A DNA stretch of 64,000 nt from Aaosphaeria pasadenensis. Lineage: Eukaryota; Ascomycota; Dothideomycetes; Pleosporales. The position numbers and the translations under genes are program-made. Location of the stretch: NCBI GenBank assembly GCA_022813625.1, contig JAKLMB010000012.1, positions 310,001 through 374,000 of the forward strand. Reading direction: 5' to 3'. The notes under the pieces are model-generated. The model did not search any database, was not told the DNA's origin, and saw only the letters and a program-made list of their open reading frames with translations. Below are positions 34,950 to 47,380 of this stretch, in pieces; the first letter of the stretch is position 1, and each line of letters opens with the position of its first letter.

Positions 34950-37900
34950 ATGGAGGCTCTCGTTGGTATTGCAGCCTTTGGCCTCGCGTGCAATGTGATG
35001 CAAACTATACAATTTAGCATCCAGGCCGTCTCTATGTGCAAGGCAATGTACGCTGGGAGGTCTCCTGATCGCGAACTTGTTGGTCACTGCAACAAACTAA
35101 AAGATGCGGTTAAGAAGTTGGAGGATCCTTCAGTCGCTCAAGCGAACCCCGAGCTACAGGCTATCGCCAGAAATCTCATCGAAAAAGCAGAACAATTGGA
35201 TAGCGAGCTCACAAAGATCGCCAATGACTCTGGATCCAAAGTCCGCGCTGTGCGCAACACCGTCTCGTATGCTATTAGTGGGAAGAGGAAGATTAGGGGG
35301 CTGGAGAAATCTATTAAGTCGTCGCAGGAGGTGATGGAAACTAGAATTCTTATTGATCTAAGGTATGATTTCCACCTTGAAAGAAATGAATGTTCCCATT
35401 TCGACCGTAATCGTACAGCTTGGGTACCTCTGCATCATACACTTAAAGCATAACTGATCGGGTTAGATTACAACTCGACCGAATGTCCCAGCATACAAGG
35501 AAACAGCTTAATTCTATCGATCAGAGACTACGGACATTTGTAGCTCAACTTGAACTGGGATATTTTAAGCTAGATCAATTGATCGCAGAAACCGGCGAGG
35601 TTAAGAAGCTCATCCAGACAGAGGCCGCGACGACACGCACACATATTACGCAACAACTAGAACACGGCAGAACATTGCAAATATCGAAATCCCGAGTTGA
35701 CGCATTTGTCAACAGCCTCACATATCCTGAGATGAATGCACGCCGGTCTGCTATTCGTGAGGCAGGAAGAAACTCCTATCGATGGATCTTTAAGGATTCA
35801 CGGGATGATGATGACGACAGCGAGAACGACGAGCAGCGGAAATGGGATAGTTTTGCAGATTGGCTTAGAAGCGGCGATAGCATCTACTGGATCTCCGGGA
35901 AAGCAGGTTCTGGGAAGAGCAGTTTGATCCGATATCTATGCGCGTCCGCGCAAACCAGGAGATTGCTACACGAGTGGAAGAGCAACGCGATCATACTCTC
36001 TGCCTTTCTTTGGAATTCCGGAACGCCATCACAAAGGAGTCAAAAACATATCTTCGCGGCTCTGCTCCATCAATTCCTACTTTCACGAGACGAAGAGGTG
36101 GTCCTATTGCTGAGAGAAAATCCAGATCTCAACAAATCCACAATCGATGACTGGTCAAAAGAGGAGGTATTGACTGCTTTCGAGGCAGCATTGAAGATCG
36201 TTAATATACCTGTCTGTATATTTGTCGACGGGCTCGACGAGGTCGATCGGGATTTTCACGATGGCGAAACCGGTCTTCTCAACGCAATCGACAGAATGAG
36301 AGCCATTACGAACGTCAAACTATGCCTCGGCAGCCGCGAAGAAGCTGTATTCCAGTCTTCGCTCAACAAATACCCTAAGTTACGCCTTCAAGACCTCAAC
36401 GAAGCCGACATATGGGAATATGTCAGACGCACGATTGGTGCATGCCCCAGCGGTCATTTGGAAGCTGTGAATGATAGCATTTGGCTCGACAACCTGGCTT
36501 GGAAGATTGTTCGAAAAGCCGATGGTGTCTTTCTGTGGGTACATTTGGTGACGAAATGGATATGTGAGGGTCTTTATGGTTTCGATAATCCTGAACTACT
36601 CCACGCCAGGCTTGAAGGACTTCATCCCGGACTGGAAGGCCTATACACATCAATGTGGAGCCGTTTGAACGGCATTGATAAAGACCAATATCTAACAACA
36701 TCCTCGCTATGCTTCCAAATGGTCATCCAATTCCGGAATCTCAAATTTATTGAGCTACTTTTCTGCATCGATACCAATCTTCGCAAAGCTCTTTTAGCAG
36801 GGGGAAAAGGTGTCACCGAACAAACTATCCTCAATGCTGCGATCGTTTTCCGCCGCCAATTACTTGTCCGGTGTGCTGGTCTACTAGAAACCGCATGGCC
36901 CGGCGAGGCTGATGATACCAAATTAGAGGATGTTCTCCAGTACGGAGTCAGCTTCATACATCGAAGCGCCCGTGACTTCCTGACGAGTACGATCGACGGC
37001 AAAGACATCCTGGGCCATTTCGAGACATCTGAGGCCGAGTTGAATTGTTATTACACGCTCTCCTTGTTAGCAACTTCACTAGTCGAAATGTCCGATTCTC
37101 CCTATGCGGGATCTTTACGATACATTAAGTGGATTCTACAGACGCACAAGGGATTGCACTGGCTTGATTCCGATGTATTAAAGAAAAGCATGCTCGATTT
37201 ATTTGGTACCACCATGAAGCGAAGACAACTACTCGAAGAGGATACTATGAAGTTGGCTTTAGGTATCTGTCCCGCGTCCATAACACGCGTGGAACGGCTC
37301 ATACAAGACTTTCCAGGCCAGGCTGAAACGTGGAAGTCTCGAGCACTATTCCTGGCACTGAATTATGTGCGAGAGACCCAAGAGAACTGTTTTGTCAATA
37401 TCTCAAACGACATATCTTCTCTAGGACGGGTTCAGCCTTACTTGGAATTGATCCACAAGCTGGTCTCGGAAGGCGCAGAAGTGAAGGACATGACCGTTTC
37501 TTGTGATTTCTCGTGGTGGTTTATGTCTTGCACAACAAGCACTACATTCATCGACTTTCTGTTCCTACTGAAAGACTTCCTGGACTACTCAATTGATCTG
37601 AACCGGAACCGGGTGGAGCGCATCCCCAGCGAGGAAGACCTTGCCAGACATCGAGATGCCTACGTCACGATCCTGATGGACTTCTTCAAACGCGGCGCAG
37701 ACCTTAGTTCTACGACGATACTCCGCATCCGCGACCCCAAGAACAATCGCAACAGCGACGCACCGTGGTCCTTCGACTTCGGGAACGACGGCCTTTACAG
37801 GTCACTCATCCTGGCCGAGATGGAAGCCCGTGAGATCCTCCACGGCTTCAAAGACGAATTAGCGGATTGGATCGAAGACTGGCACGGTGACCCGAGAGAG

Positions 37901-38368
37901 AAGCAACGACTCCTGAACTCCCTATACACACCTACCCGGAGATTGCCCAGGGCGCAGTACGCCGTCATCCGGTACGCAGACGGCCCAATCCACTGTATAC
38001 ATATCGATGAAGATCGGTCCAACAAGCTGCAGGACGGAGAATTCAACTTCTCCGTCTTCGTGCACGAGATGTACTCATATGCGCACGGCCTGCACACCGG
38101 GGGCAAAATGGTGGATTATCAAGAGATGGTGGACCATTTGGTGCAGCAAAAGTACATGCAAGAGGGTGCTATAACAACGCAGAATCCGCTTGGACTCAAC
38201 CCTGCGAATGATATTGAGCGGTTTAGTGAGCATGTGCTGTTAAGTAAAATGAACTGGGAGTATCAGGGCGAATATGATCAGCTCATGAGAGCTATGAAGG
38301 AGGAGTTTGGAAAGGAAAGTCCTTTGGATGCTTCAGGCAGAGTTAATGCTTTCAGGCGAGTTACTTAG
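34950..38368 (+). CDS. NLR-like STAND NTPase (NACHT/nephrocystin-3-like P-loop), 1104 aa
   Basis: Exons 34950-35362 and 35467-38368 give 3315 nt in frame. The N-terminal ~140 residues (from MEALVGIAAFGLACNVMQTI) are helical and resemble the N-terminal domains of fungal NACHT proteins. A coiled-coil-like stretch follows, then the NTPase: Walker A 'SGKAGSGKSSLIRYL' at residues ~281-295 and Walker B 'VCIFVDGLDEVD' at ~386-397. 'KLCLGSREE' (sensor-1-like) and 'GVFLWVHLVTKWI' then match the nephrocystin-3-like core and its usual downstream helical region, including 'SFIHRSARDFLTS'. The C-terminal ~350 residues show no ankyrin, WD40 or TPR repeats and could not be assigned. Such proteins are candidates for non-self recognition or heterokaryon incompatibility. 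That role is family inference only. Confidence 0.88.
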
Positions 38369-38725
38369 GGGCTCTGTATTTGGTGTTTCTGTTTAGCGAT
38401 TAGCGTTCGAAGTTCAAATGTTCCAATAATTTAGGAAATTCAGCGGGCCAAAAGGACGCTTCCTGCCTTCCAGATCGCTACAAGTTCCTCTGTTATCCTC
38501 GCTTTGTTATGTGTTATGATCACGCCTGTCCTTTTAGTTTGCACCACAAATAAAGGGATGGTAATGAAAAAGGATATGTCTATCTAAAATGTAGTGTTGA
38601 AGTACTCCTCATTTTCATTGAAGCCCACGCGCCAAACAAAGTCCATTCCGTGACAGCGCCTGGGAGATGCCGTAACTCCCTGAGCATTCGGGATTATTTC
38701 GTAGGAAGTTCATCAGGGAGCAAAA
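38369..38725. other. convergent intergenic region between the NLR gene and UFD1
   Basis: Both genes end here, so 3' UTRs probably fill it. No further feature seen. Confidence 0.5.
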
Positions 38726-39860
38726 TCATTTATCTCCTTTCTTCTTCCGTAGAGATTGCCCTTGTCCTTCGAAATGCTTGGGTTCGTCCTTCTCATTTTC
38801 ACCATCCTTGCCCTTCACTGGCTTGATCTCGTAACCGAAGAATAGCTTTCCAGGTGCCAGCCTCAATGGTTGCGGGCCATTTGTCCGACGTACGGTGCGT
38901 GGAGGTGCGTTTGTCGATTGTCCAGCAACAGGTGTTGAGGCTTGAGGCGTCGGCGCTTTGCTGCCCTTCTTAGAGCTCAGCTTGTGACCGGTCGTTTGGA
39001 AATGTGACGAGGCTGCGTTGGCGCCAGCGGCCGCCGACGTCGCTGAAGGTGCGATGGCTGAGTAGTTGATCGCTTGTGCCATGGTTCCGTGTGAGTGAAG
39101 AGTTCCGCCCTTTCCTGTCATTACACCCTTGCCACTCCTCGGTGTGCTTGTGCCGCTTGTACGCTTTGGTTCCTCGTATCCTACTGGTGGTGCGAAGTCG
39201 ACCGACAGATCTGTTTCTAATGTGCAGATGGCATTGCTCGAATGTTGTGGTTTCGTCTCCAGAACAGCGATGCTGTACACGTTGTCGTTATAGGCGAATG
39301 TGAATATGTCACCCTTTGTGAGACAAGAGAAGTTCCGGAAGGCGTTCTCTAGGACTGCTTTTGGGTCTGAGATCTCAAGGAATGAAGAATCTTGAGGCTG
39401 TAGCTTGATGAAGGTTCCGAGGGGAAGATCGGTGGATTTGACCTGCAGCAGGTCACCCGGTTCAACACCGAGGGTCTGCATCAGCCAGTACGGCAGATAG
39501 ATCTTGCCCTCCTCAGCAATGAACTCTAGCACACCAGCGTGTGTTTTCGTTTCCTTCGATCCATTTATAAGCTCGAAGAGCATGGGGTATGTGATGTGGA
39601 GTCTTGTGAGCTTGTCCAAAGCACTGGGTGGTAGAAACACTTTGCCGCCGTGGTTTGCCTCTTCTCGTTCCGGGCCTGGAAGCATCGCAACTGGGTAGCA
39701 TCTGAAGTACTCGTCGAATTTACGCGCTGCTCCGCCGCGTCGAAGCATGGCCTGCTGATACATCGCCATCGGGTCTTCCTCGTCGTAGAAGTTGGGATTG
39801 AACTTGTACGTGTGAGCTGGTGCTCAAAGGTAGTAGTGGGGGCTGGGTTGCTCTTACCAT
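38726..39860 (-). CDS. UFD1: ubiquitin-fusion degradation protein Ufd1, 359 aa
   Basis: Cofactor of the Cdc48/p97 segregase (with Npl4), which extracts ubiquitinated proteins, for example in ERAD. The coding exons are 39860-39858, only the ATG, and 39802-38726 (1080 nt, in frame). The intron 39803-39857 directly follows ATG and ends in ACAAG, giving MFNPNFYDEEDPMAMYQQ. The double-psi barrel N-domain is clear: 'FDEYFRCYPVAMLPGP', 'GGKVFLPPSALDKLTRLHI', 'YPMLFELINGSKETKTHAGV' and 'LEFIAEEGKIYLPYWLMQTL'. Further motifs are 'SVDFAPPVGYEEPKR' and, in a Ser/Thr/Pro-rich C-terminal part, 'LAPGKLFFGYEIKPVKGK', a Cdc48/Npl4-binding type segment. An in-frame ATG at 39929 could extend the N-terminus, but the family start favours the split one. 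Confidence 0.93.
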
Positions 39861-40249
39861 GTTTGCGGTTTGCCCTTGCCTGTGGTGTATGAAGTATATG
39901 GGTTCTGACGTATCTATATTAGTAGTCAAATTCCAGGGAAATGAGAGATATGTGAGGGTAATAGTAAGGGTGAGAAGGTATTAAGTGACGAGATTATGAG
40001 AGTTGAACAGCTATTGTAATGACGAAGTTACGGAATAAAGTGCTAGGTAACAACAGTACGGCGAGCTAATCCGGCCATTCGCGCAATCTCCCTCTAGTCG
40101 GCGCGTCGGGGCTCGCAGTAACGCCGCCTGGTCCATGCTCAAGCTTTCCATCACTAACTTTCGCATTCCAACATTTCATCATCATCGTTGATTGTTCAAG
40201 GCAGCAGTCGGGACAAAAGCACCATTCCTACATCTACCACCAGACAGTC
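39861..40249. promoter_or_regulatory. 389-bp divergent promoter of UFD1 and LIN1
   Basis: The start codons of two housekeeping genes face away from each other across this stretch. No TATA box is evident on either side, as is usual for such promoters. Shared expression is plausible but not shown. Confidence 0.55.
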
Positions 40250-41554
40250 ATGTCTAGCAGCAACAAATACAATCCCGCGCGACCAAAGCGACCCGGCGAT
40301 CTTTTCACCCGGACCCATCACCTCGAAGGTGGTGAACCTTCTACAAAAAAGCCCCGCTTCGATCCAAGAAACCCTTCAACATTGGTGCCAGATGCCGAAG
40401 AGGATGATCCAATTCTAGACGCAGACGAGATTGGAAAGGGTGCCGGAATAAAACGCAATGCAGTCAACATCGACGGTTACGATTCAGACAGTTCCACGGA
40501 GAACTTTGATGCAAGAGCCGATGCCAAAGCAAAAGCAAAGGAGGCCCCTACAAAGGATGAAGATGATGACGACATGTTCGCAGAGTCAGACAAGGAGGAA
40601 GAAGAGGAAGTGACACGGCGAGGGGATAAAAAGAAGCCGGCGGTACGATTTTTGGAGGACCATGAAATCGAAGGGCAAGAGGATGCCAGCAAATCCGGGG
40701 GTCACGTTGCCGTTGATCTCAATTCAAATGGACGCATGGAGACCGACGACGTCGAGTCAAGTAGTGATGAGAGCGGGGGTGACGAGGAACGCGACAAAAT
40801 GGATTCAGATCTGGATGAGGAGATCGGCGCTGGAGGCAAAAAGAAACATGCTCCGAAATTAGATGCTTTCAACATGCGAGCCGAGCAGGAAGATGGCAGG
40901 TTTGACGAGGCTGGAAATTACGTCAGGAAGGCATACGATCCCGACGCGGCTCAAGATGCATGGTTAGACGGGCTTTCCAAGAAAGACATCAAAAAGGCCA
41001 GAGAAGCTCACGAGAAGCGTGAAGCAGCACAAAAGGAACGAGAGCGCCTTGAAGATTCCATAACGCTAGGCGAAGTCCTGTCTACCATGATAGAGCACTT
41101 GCAGTTGGGCGAAACGCCTATGGAGGCTTTGGCGCGATTAGGAAAGGCAATGCCAAAGAAGAAAAAGAACTTCAACCGCAATAAAAAGGCGATGGATGTC
41201 GATTCAGAAGTTGACCCTGCCCAAGACGCCGAAGAGCAGAAGATCAAGGCTTCTATAGATGCCATCACCGAATCTGCAAGTCGATTGACCGACCGGGGTG
41301 TGGATGACGTCTATGAGGTTCCGCGAGAACTGATAATGCGCCAGTACAAGCGCGAGACCGGAGAAGATTGGAAGAATCCGAACCCTCCACAGTGGGAGTT
41401 CCACTGGCTTGCGGCACCCGAGGGCGAAATCAATGGGCCATACAGCGTCGAAACCATGCGAGCATGGCAGGAGAGTGGTCAGTTCGAGGCCGGCGCAGAA
41501 TTCAGGCGCGTAGGAGAGGAAGAATTCTCGAGACTCCTAGACCTAGACGATTAA
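40250..41554 (+). CDS. LIN1: U5 snRNP-associated GYF protein Lin1/CD2BP2, 434 aa
   Basis: CD2BP2/Lin1 binds the U5 snRNP protein Prp6 and takes part in tri-snRNP assembly. Single exon. The N-terminus 'RPKRPGDLFTRTHHLEGG' and 'KKPRFDPRNPSTLVPD' is typical, followed by acidic disordered stretches ('EEDDPILDADEIG', 'DEDDDDMFAESDKEEEEEV'). 'KLDAFNMRAEQEDGRFDEAG' with 'YVRKAYDPDAAQDAWLDGL' is the family's central signature. The C-terminal GYF domain (about residues 375-430) shows WEFHW, then 'INGPYSVETMRAWQESGQF', with GQF in place of GYF. It shares a divergent promoter with UFD1. The start is supported by the conserved N-terminal block close behind it. Confidence 0.94.
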   Translation: MSSSNKYNPARPKRPGDLFTRTHHLEGGEPSTKKPRFDPRNPSTLVPDAEEDDPILDADEIGKGAGIKRNAVNIDGYDSDSSTENFDARADAKAKAKEAPTKDEDDDDMFAESDKEEEEEVTRRGDKKKPAVRFLEDHEIEGQEDASKSGGHVAVDLNSNGRMETDDVESSSDESGGDEERDKMDSDLDEEIGAGGKKKHAPKLDAFNMRAEQEDGRFDEAGNYVRKAYDPDAAQDAWLDGLSKKDIKKAREAHEKREAAQKERERLEDSITLGEVLSTMIEHLQLGETPMEALARLGKAMPKKKKNFNRNKKAMDVDSEVDPAQDAEEQKIKASIDAITESASRLTDRGVDDVYEVPRELIMRQYKRETGEDWKNPNPPQWEFHWLAAPEGEINGPYSVETMRAWQESGQFEAGAEFRRVGEEEFSRLLDLDD

Positions 41555-44500
41555 TATGTCATGTCTCACATCGCATGCATGTGAAGTTCCAATGCTGAGT
41601 ACCTGTGCGGGGTTTTTGCGAACAAACAGCTATGTCCTTTGAAAGAGACACAGCGCGACAGGACTAGGTTTACTGACGCAGTGCTACGCCGGCTTTCAGA
41701 ATTTGCCTGTGCAGAAAGCTGCAGAGTGGTGTTTCCTCTGCCCAGTTAGATATCAGCACTCCATGTTGGGATGGTCTCATTCGTATCGGTCTCTACGCAT
41801 TCCGATAGGTACAACAGACCGATTATGCGTCCTCCAACTCGGTTACTGGTCACATGATCGAATGAATATGCGCGTTGCAGCGATCCTGGGAGCTTCTTCT
41901 GCGTCTCCAGCCAGTCGGAAAGGAGAACAACGAGGGAAGCGGCAATGACCGGTTGGCGTTGAGCGCGATGGATGATACGGCATAGTGACTCGTCAAATGA
42001 AGATGCGAAGCTGGTTGCCGTAAAGATTTGAACCTGCCGTGTCACCCTTCTTACCACCAGCCGTGACCGCATTTGTGCGCATGTGCAGAAAGTGAGGGCG
42101 AATGTGACCTCGTGCAGCGTCTTCAATCTATCTTGTGCAAACCGATCGGACGACGCAATCCGCCAGCACGCTGCCAAAGTGCCGTCGTCTGTCACAGCTT
42201 GTCAGAGCAGATGTAGTGCTACACGTCGTTTCCTTCTTTCTGTGAGTTGTCCATTAATTATCGCAAGGTCTTTGGAAGAGGGATAAGTCAATACGCGTAC
42301 GCACTGCACCGCCGCACAGCCGCATTGCACCATGCATAAGTGCAGTCATTCCCAACATCCCATCCCGTGCACTATCGGATGTTGACGAAGCATATTTCTG
42401 GGTCGCAGGAGGAGACATGAGGGCGGATCGTCAGTGGCAATACGATAGTGCTATGAAGGCATATTGGGTTGGGCAGCTGATGCACATCCAGTGGCCACCC
42501 GACGCCTTCCACCTGAGCTGATCACGAACCCCATTTGCCTCTGGCGCAGTTCTGATCCAGAGGTCGGCACTCCCGGGGCTGACAGGACCACAATGAGAGA
42601 TAAAATCCACAACCGCAAGGACAAACCAAAACTAAGAAGGCCTTGCGTGGTAAATTAAATCCCTCCATACGACGCGAAACCCCAACGAATATGTAAGAAA
42701 TGAGTTGCTGAATCAAAAGGGTTGTCGGATGGGTCTCGAGGAGCACTACGGTATTATTGGCGAGAATTCAAAGGAGGGCTATGGACTACAGGTATCTAGT
42801 ACTACCTAGTACGAGCGGCGCGCGACGGGCCGTCCAATTCAATCCAGGACTGTAGCATCGGGAAAGGATGCGAATGAGGGGAGGGGGGTGGAAGGGGGGC
42901 AACACATGGCGGTGGGCCTCGGAGAGTTGATGGCTCCGAGCCAGCCCTCCAGGATCCGGCTCACTTCCCATGGTAAGGGTCTTCAACAAGACACTACGAA
43001 GTACTGTGTATGTACAAATACTCGCAGCATGAGTTACCTACCAGACAGTACAGAATGAGTTTGCATGCATCTCGCCCTCCAATCTCCCACAGGGGCCAGC
43101 CTGCATCGAAAGACAAACCTTAATGATTAACATGACCATAAGTACCATAGACATTGAGGATGAGGCGAGTAGGCGGAGACCGGGTTGTGAGCACACCGAA
43201 CGATAATTATCCCAAATGTACCAATTTCACAACACGATCAAATTATCGATCTCTTCCAACGACTAATAACCAAACACTCCTATCCTACTATTAATACCTC
43301 CCTGATACTAATTATGATCCCCCGACCTGGCAAGACAAGGAGGTCCAGAAGGGCTAGGTCTACCTAGATATCTTGTGAATCGCCTCGCGATATAGGGGGA
43401 TTCATTGGCTCTCTCCCGTGTCTCTTCCTCCCACCCACCCCCTTTCGCCAATAGTACAGTATTGTAACGAGGTAGGTCTAGCGGCTAGTAGGTAAAAAGT
43501 GTGGCTCATATCAAATATAACGATAGACATGTTTTAGTGACTGCGGAGCTCAGTATCGGATTGACCTCCTTTCCTCATCTCCTGTATTTCAGTTGGACTC
43601 TACACTTCCTTCAAAGCTCAAGAAGGATTGGAATAGAAAGTTGCAAACGCTCTTGGGGATGGATCAGAACAGTAAATGACGGATTGGATAAGATTGGACA
43701 TCTTCCAGAATGAGTGGGTTGGTGGCATGGCATGGATGGCAGCGTGGCCGTGCCGTCGCCCGTTTCCCCGCTACCTAGTATGACAGTAAATTAGCAAGTA
43801 GGACCCATCCAATCCATCGATGTCCCAGCAACCCAACCCAGGGCGTTGCTAGCCCAGTAGCCCAGCCTAGTAAGCCGAGTTTTTGGGAGGGAGAAGGATG
43901 GTGATACTCGTAATGCACAGTCAACTTACCTAGGGTACGGAAGCGTGCAGTGGAAATGTGAGGCGGAGGTTTTATATAGGATTGGATTTGATGGTATGGA
44001 AGGGGGAGTGTTGTTATGACTGGTACCTCTGTTTGTACCTAGGTCTGATAGTACGAGTAGCTTAGATGATTGGGCGACAGAATGATTTGCCTGGTTGATG
44101 GATTCATGGATTAATTGATGGCCCAACAAACGACTTGAATGAGTAGTTACGGAGTATTGTTCCTGCTACAGCTTCTGCTTCCATCATCATCGTATCCTTG
44201 AGCTCTCGTTCATTTGTTTGGTTCATCCACCTGCATGCTACACGTTCAGCGTCCTCGACAGCCCTCGATCTATTGGGCACACCACATGCACGCCACAGGA
44301 TCAGTATCGATCCTGAACAGATCATCCATTCTCCCCCTCTTGGGCTGAACGACTGGCCGGAGCATTCATCATCTCTGCTCCATGATCCGTGAATAGAAAA
44401 GGACTGAGAGAGAGAGTGTGTGTGTGTGTCTGTGTGTGCTCCGTCAACGGCCCACACGACTAAGTCAGCGGCTCATTACTACAATTCGTTACTAGTAATA

Positions 44501-45488
44501 CTTAGGTACTCCGTACATCGTACTGTATACCTATGAATCCACCAGAAGAGACAAAAAACGGGGTTCGAGAATAGGAGAGTAATAAAAACAATACAAAACA
44601 ATAATAGGGAAGAGGAGCTACCAGCCAACCAACCAACCAGTTGAACCAGTTGAATCAGCCAGCCTGAAGGCCCTGAACCAGACGAAAACTCCCCAAAGAG
44701 AGAACCGAACCGAACCCTGTCTTGCCTCATTTCGACCTGTCTCGTCTTGTTCTGGTCCTGTCTTTTATTTGGTGCCATTCTGACTTGTCCTGTCTTTGTC
44801 TTGTCTCTTGTGCTTAGGTATTAGGTGGTTACCAGTGGGGTCATCATTCGTTGCCCAATCTACTACACAGCTCACGTACACACGCATTCTCCCAGGCTCA
44901 CACTCACTCACACTCACACTCACACCCGCAGTCTACTACTACACACACGCCCACCACCAAAACAACCACTACAACCACTAGATATTCACACTATTACCTA
45001 CTCGTGTACGGAGTACACAGACAGACACGCTACCTAGCTATCTAGGGCCGTCATCTACCCATCTGTTGCTTCTCCTTCTTTTCTCTTCGTCTTCTTCTTC
45101 TCTCTCTCTCCTCATCTCTCTCCCTCCCACCCTGTCCTTGGCCTCTGCTGCCTCTCCCACCTACCACCACCACTCTATTCCCCTTCCCTCTCCCCCCACC
45201 CCCCTTTCACTCACTTGTCCCTTTTTATCCCCTTCTGCGCATTCTTGTAACAATCTACTCACTCCTGGACCCTCTCTTCACATTTGCGAGATCCTTCTTG
45301 GGTTCTTCCCACACCCTACCGTCGCTGACCCTCCGCCGCGCCCTCGTCTTGGCACTAAATGTACTAAACCACCCTTGACCCTCGCGGCGTCTTTGAAAAA
45401 TCTCATCTCTCATTCACGACCTCTCACAAACCGTTCCTCCTCCTCTTCCGCCTCCTCCACCTCCTCCCTCCCTCCCCCCTCTCCAATA
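41555..45488. other. 3.9-kb gene-free stretch with recurrent motifs, upstream of the RRM-R3H gene
   Basis: No supported gene; a 149-codon minus frame at 41746-42195 lacks motifs. Exact TACCTAG copies lie at 42803, 43361, 43772, 43927, 44036 and 45031, all on the plus strand. TACGGAGTA (either strand) lies at 44148, 44507 and 45007. A (GT)n tract lies near 44418-44438, a CCAACCAACCAACCAG stretch near 44622-44640, and CACACT repeats near 44900-44930. The last ~400 bp before the ATG are strongly CT-rich, as in a transcribed fungal leader. Confidence 0.6.
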
Positions 45489-47380
45489 ATGTATTCGACC
45501 TACGACCCTCCCTCGTCGCGGTCGCCTGGCTCGCATCGTCACCAGCCGCAGACCCTTCACCGCCAGCCCTCCCGACAGTTCGATGCGTACGGACAGCTAC
45601 CCCCGGGCGGCCTCTACACTGCAGAAGACCACGCTCGTGGCTACGATCAACCGCGCTCTTACGATCGCCCCAATGCTACCATTCACTCGGGATACGGCTA
45701 TGACATGGGAGGCAGCCCAGCTTGGAATGCGAATGCATTTGGCCAAAACACCACTCTCTCCTCCTTGGGAGGTGCCGCTGGTCGCATGAAGCAATCCGGA
45801 CGCGGAAGGAGCCAGCTCCCCTCAGTAAGTTGACACAATTGTCCAACACATAATTTGATCACGATTTCTGACCAAGGTTTCTCTCTTTTCAGGGATGGAT
45901 GGACTCTGCTCAGCCAGGACTCCCGAGTTTCGCCCTCCCAGGACTCGGCTCTGGACAGCCAACTCCTGTGCTTGGGCATTCGCTTCGTCAGGAAAACTTC
46001 CCCCAGGACGTAGATGAAGAACTTATCCCCACGGCCATCGTCATCAAGAACATCCCCTTCGCCGTCAAGAAGGAACAGTTGGTGCAGCTCATGACTGATC
46101 TTCGCCTCCCGTTGCCCTACGCCTTCAACTACCATTTCGACAATGGAGTGTTCAGGGGTTTGGCATTTGCCAACTTCACGACCGCAGAGGAGACTGCGCA
46201 GGTCATCGACACCATGAACCACTTCGAGTTGCACGGGCGGAAACTCAGGGTCGAGTACAAGAAGATGCTGCCGCTGGCCGAGCGCGAGCGCATCGAGCGG
46301 GAAAAGCGTGAGCGCCGTGGACAACTCGAGGAGCAACATCGTCCCCTCGGTGGGAACTTGCAGACGCAGCCTTCCTTCAGCTCACTTGCCTCCCACATCC
46401 CAGCGACGTCACCATCCCCCGTGTCTGCCCTCCGTGCACCCAAGATGGGTACGTGGACACAACCTTCTCAGATGGCTTCCCCCACTAATCCCGTTGCAGA
46501 TGTGGATCTGAACGACCCCCACGTCCTTCAGTTTTATTCGCAGCTTCTCTTGTTCAAGGAGAATGTGGAGCGCGAAAGCATGACCTTCCCGTCGAACTTG
46601 GCTCCCAGCCAGCGTCGCATCGTGCACACCTTGTCTCATCAATTGGGACTTGCTCATGTGTCCAAGGGCGCCGGCGAGCAGCGCCAAGTTCACATCTTCA
46701 AGGTTCACGATAACCCGAACCTGAGCCCACCAATGCCGCAAATGCCTACCGAGCAACCACGCCGCGGGCTCAACCGTGCCGCAACCACAGACTTCAGCGA
46801 TGTCCGAGAGGGATTCTACAATGCATTCGGACGCCAGGCCTCTGGTCTGCTCGGCTTCCCTGATTCGCCAGGCGGTCTCAGCGCCGCCCCCAATCTACGA
46901 GCAGCCAAGTCGTACGCAGACCTCCGATCCTACACTCCTTCCCCTGCGCCCTCAACTGCCAGTCACCCCATCGGCCGCCTGGGTGGCAATCTCGAGGGAC
47001 TCTCCTTCTCAGCCACGTCCACATCGACGAACCCCAATGGCACTCCAACCGCTGCATCGATGTCGCAACGTGACGAGGGTCTGTTGGAGAGGGAGTTGGG
47101 TCGCATGCAGATTGGCTCAGGCTTTGGCCAGAACACTAGCCCTCGATCCCTGAGGCAGATGACATCTTGGGAGAACCCAGGCCCCATCGGTGGACACCGC
47201 ACATTTGGTACGAATTATGATGACCAATCTCGCGAGAGAGGTTTGCCATCCCGTCAGCCCCGTGGTCCCATTCCCGAGCGTGGAACCGGATTCAGCCGCC
47301 CCCGCCAGAATGGCCACCAAGGAAGAGGCAGCGATGAGCTCTCCTCCCAGTCCAATGTAGAGATACTCGTTGGACAGTGA
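45489..47380 (+). CDS. RRM + R3H RNA-binding protein (Pin4/Cip2 type), 607 aa
   Basis: Predicted cytoplasmic RNA-binding regulator. Exons 45489-45824 and 45893-47380 give 1824 nt in frame. The N-terminus is disordered and Gly/Pro/Gln/Tyr-rich. One RRM lies at residues ~150-235: RNP2-like 'AIVIKNIPFA' and RNP1-like 'FRGLAFANF', closing with 'HGRKLRVEYKKMLPLAERER'. An R3H-type domain follows at ~323-385, with 'RRIVHTLSHQLGLAHVSKG' near its end. The C-terminal part is Ser/Pro/Gly-rich with RG-type motifs. The RRM-R3H order matches budding yeast Pin4/Mdt1 and fission yeast Cip proteins, linked to cell-cycle and stress mRNA control. The long motif-rich upstream stretch suggests complex regulation. 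Confidence 0.9.

Noticed and set aside
42020..42060. A minus-strand GGTTCAAATC resembling a tRNA T-loop
   Set aside because: The flanking bases do not pair into a T-stem, and no acceptor or anticodon stem could be drawn.
41746..42195. A 149-codon minus-strand frame
   Set aside because: No domain, signal or splice partner, and it lies in a motif-rich intergenic stretch; likely chance.
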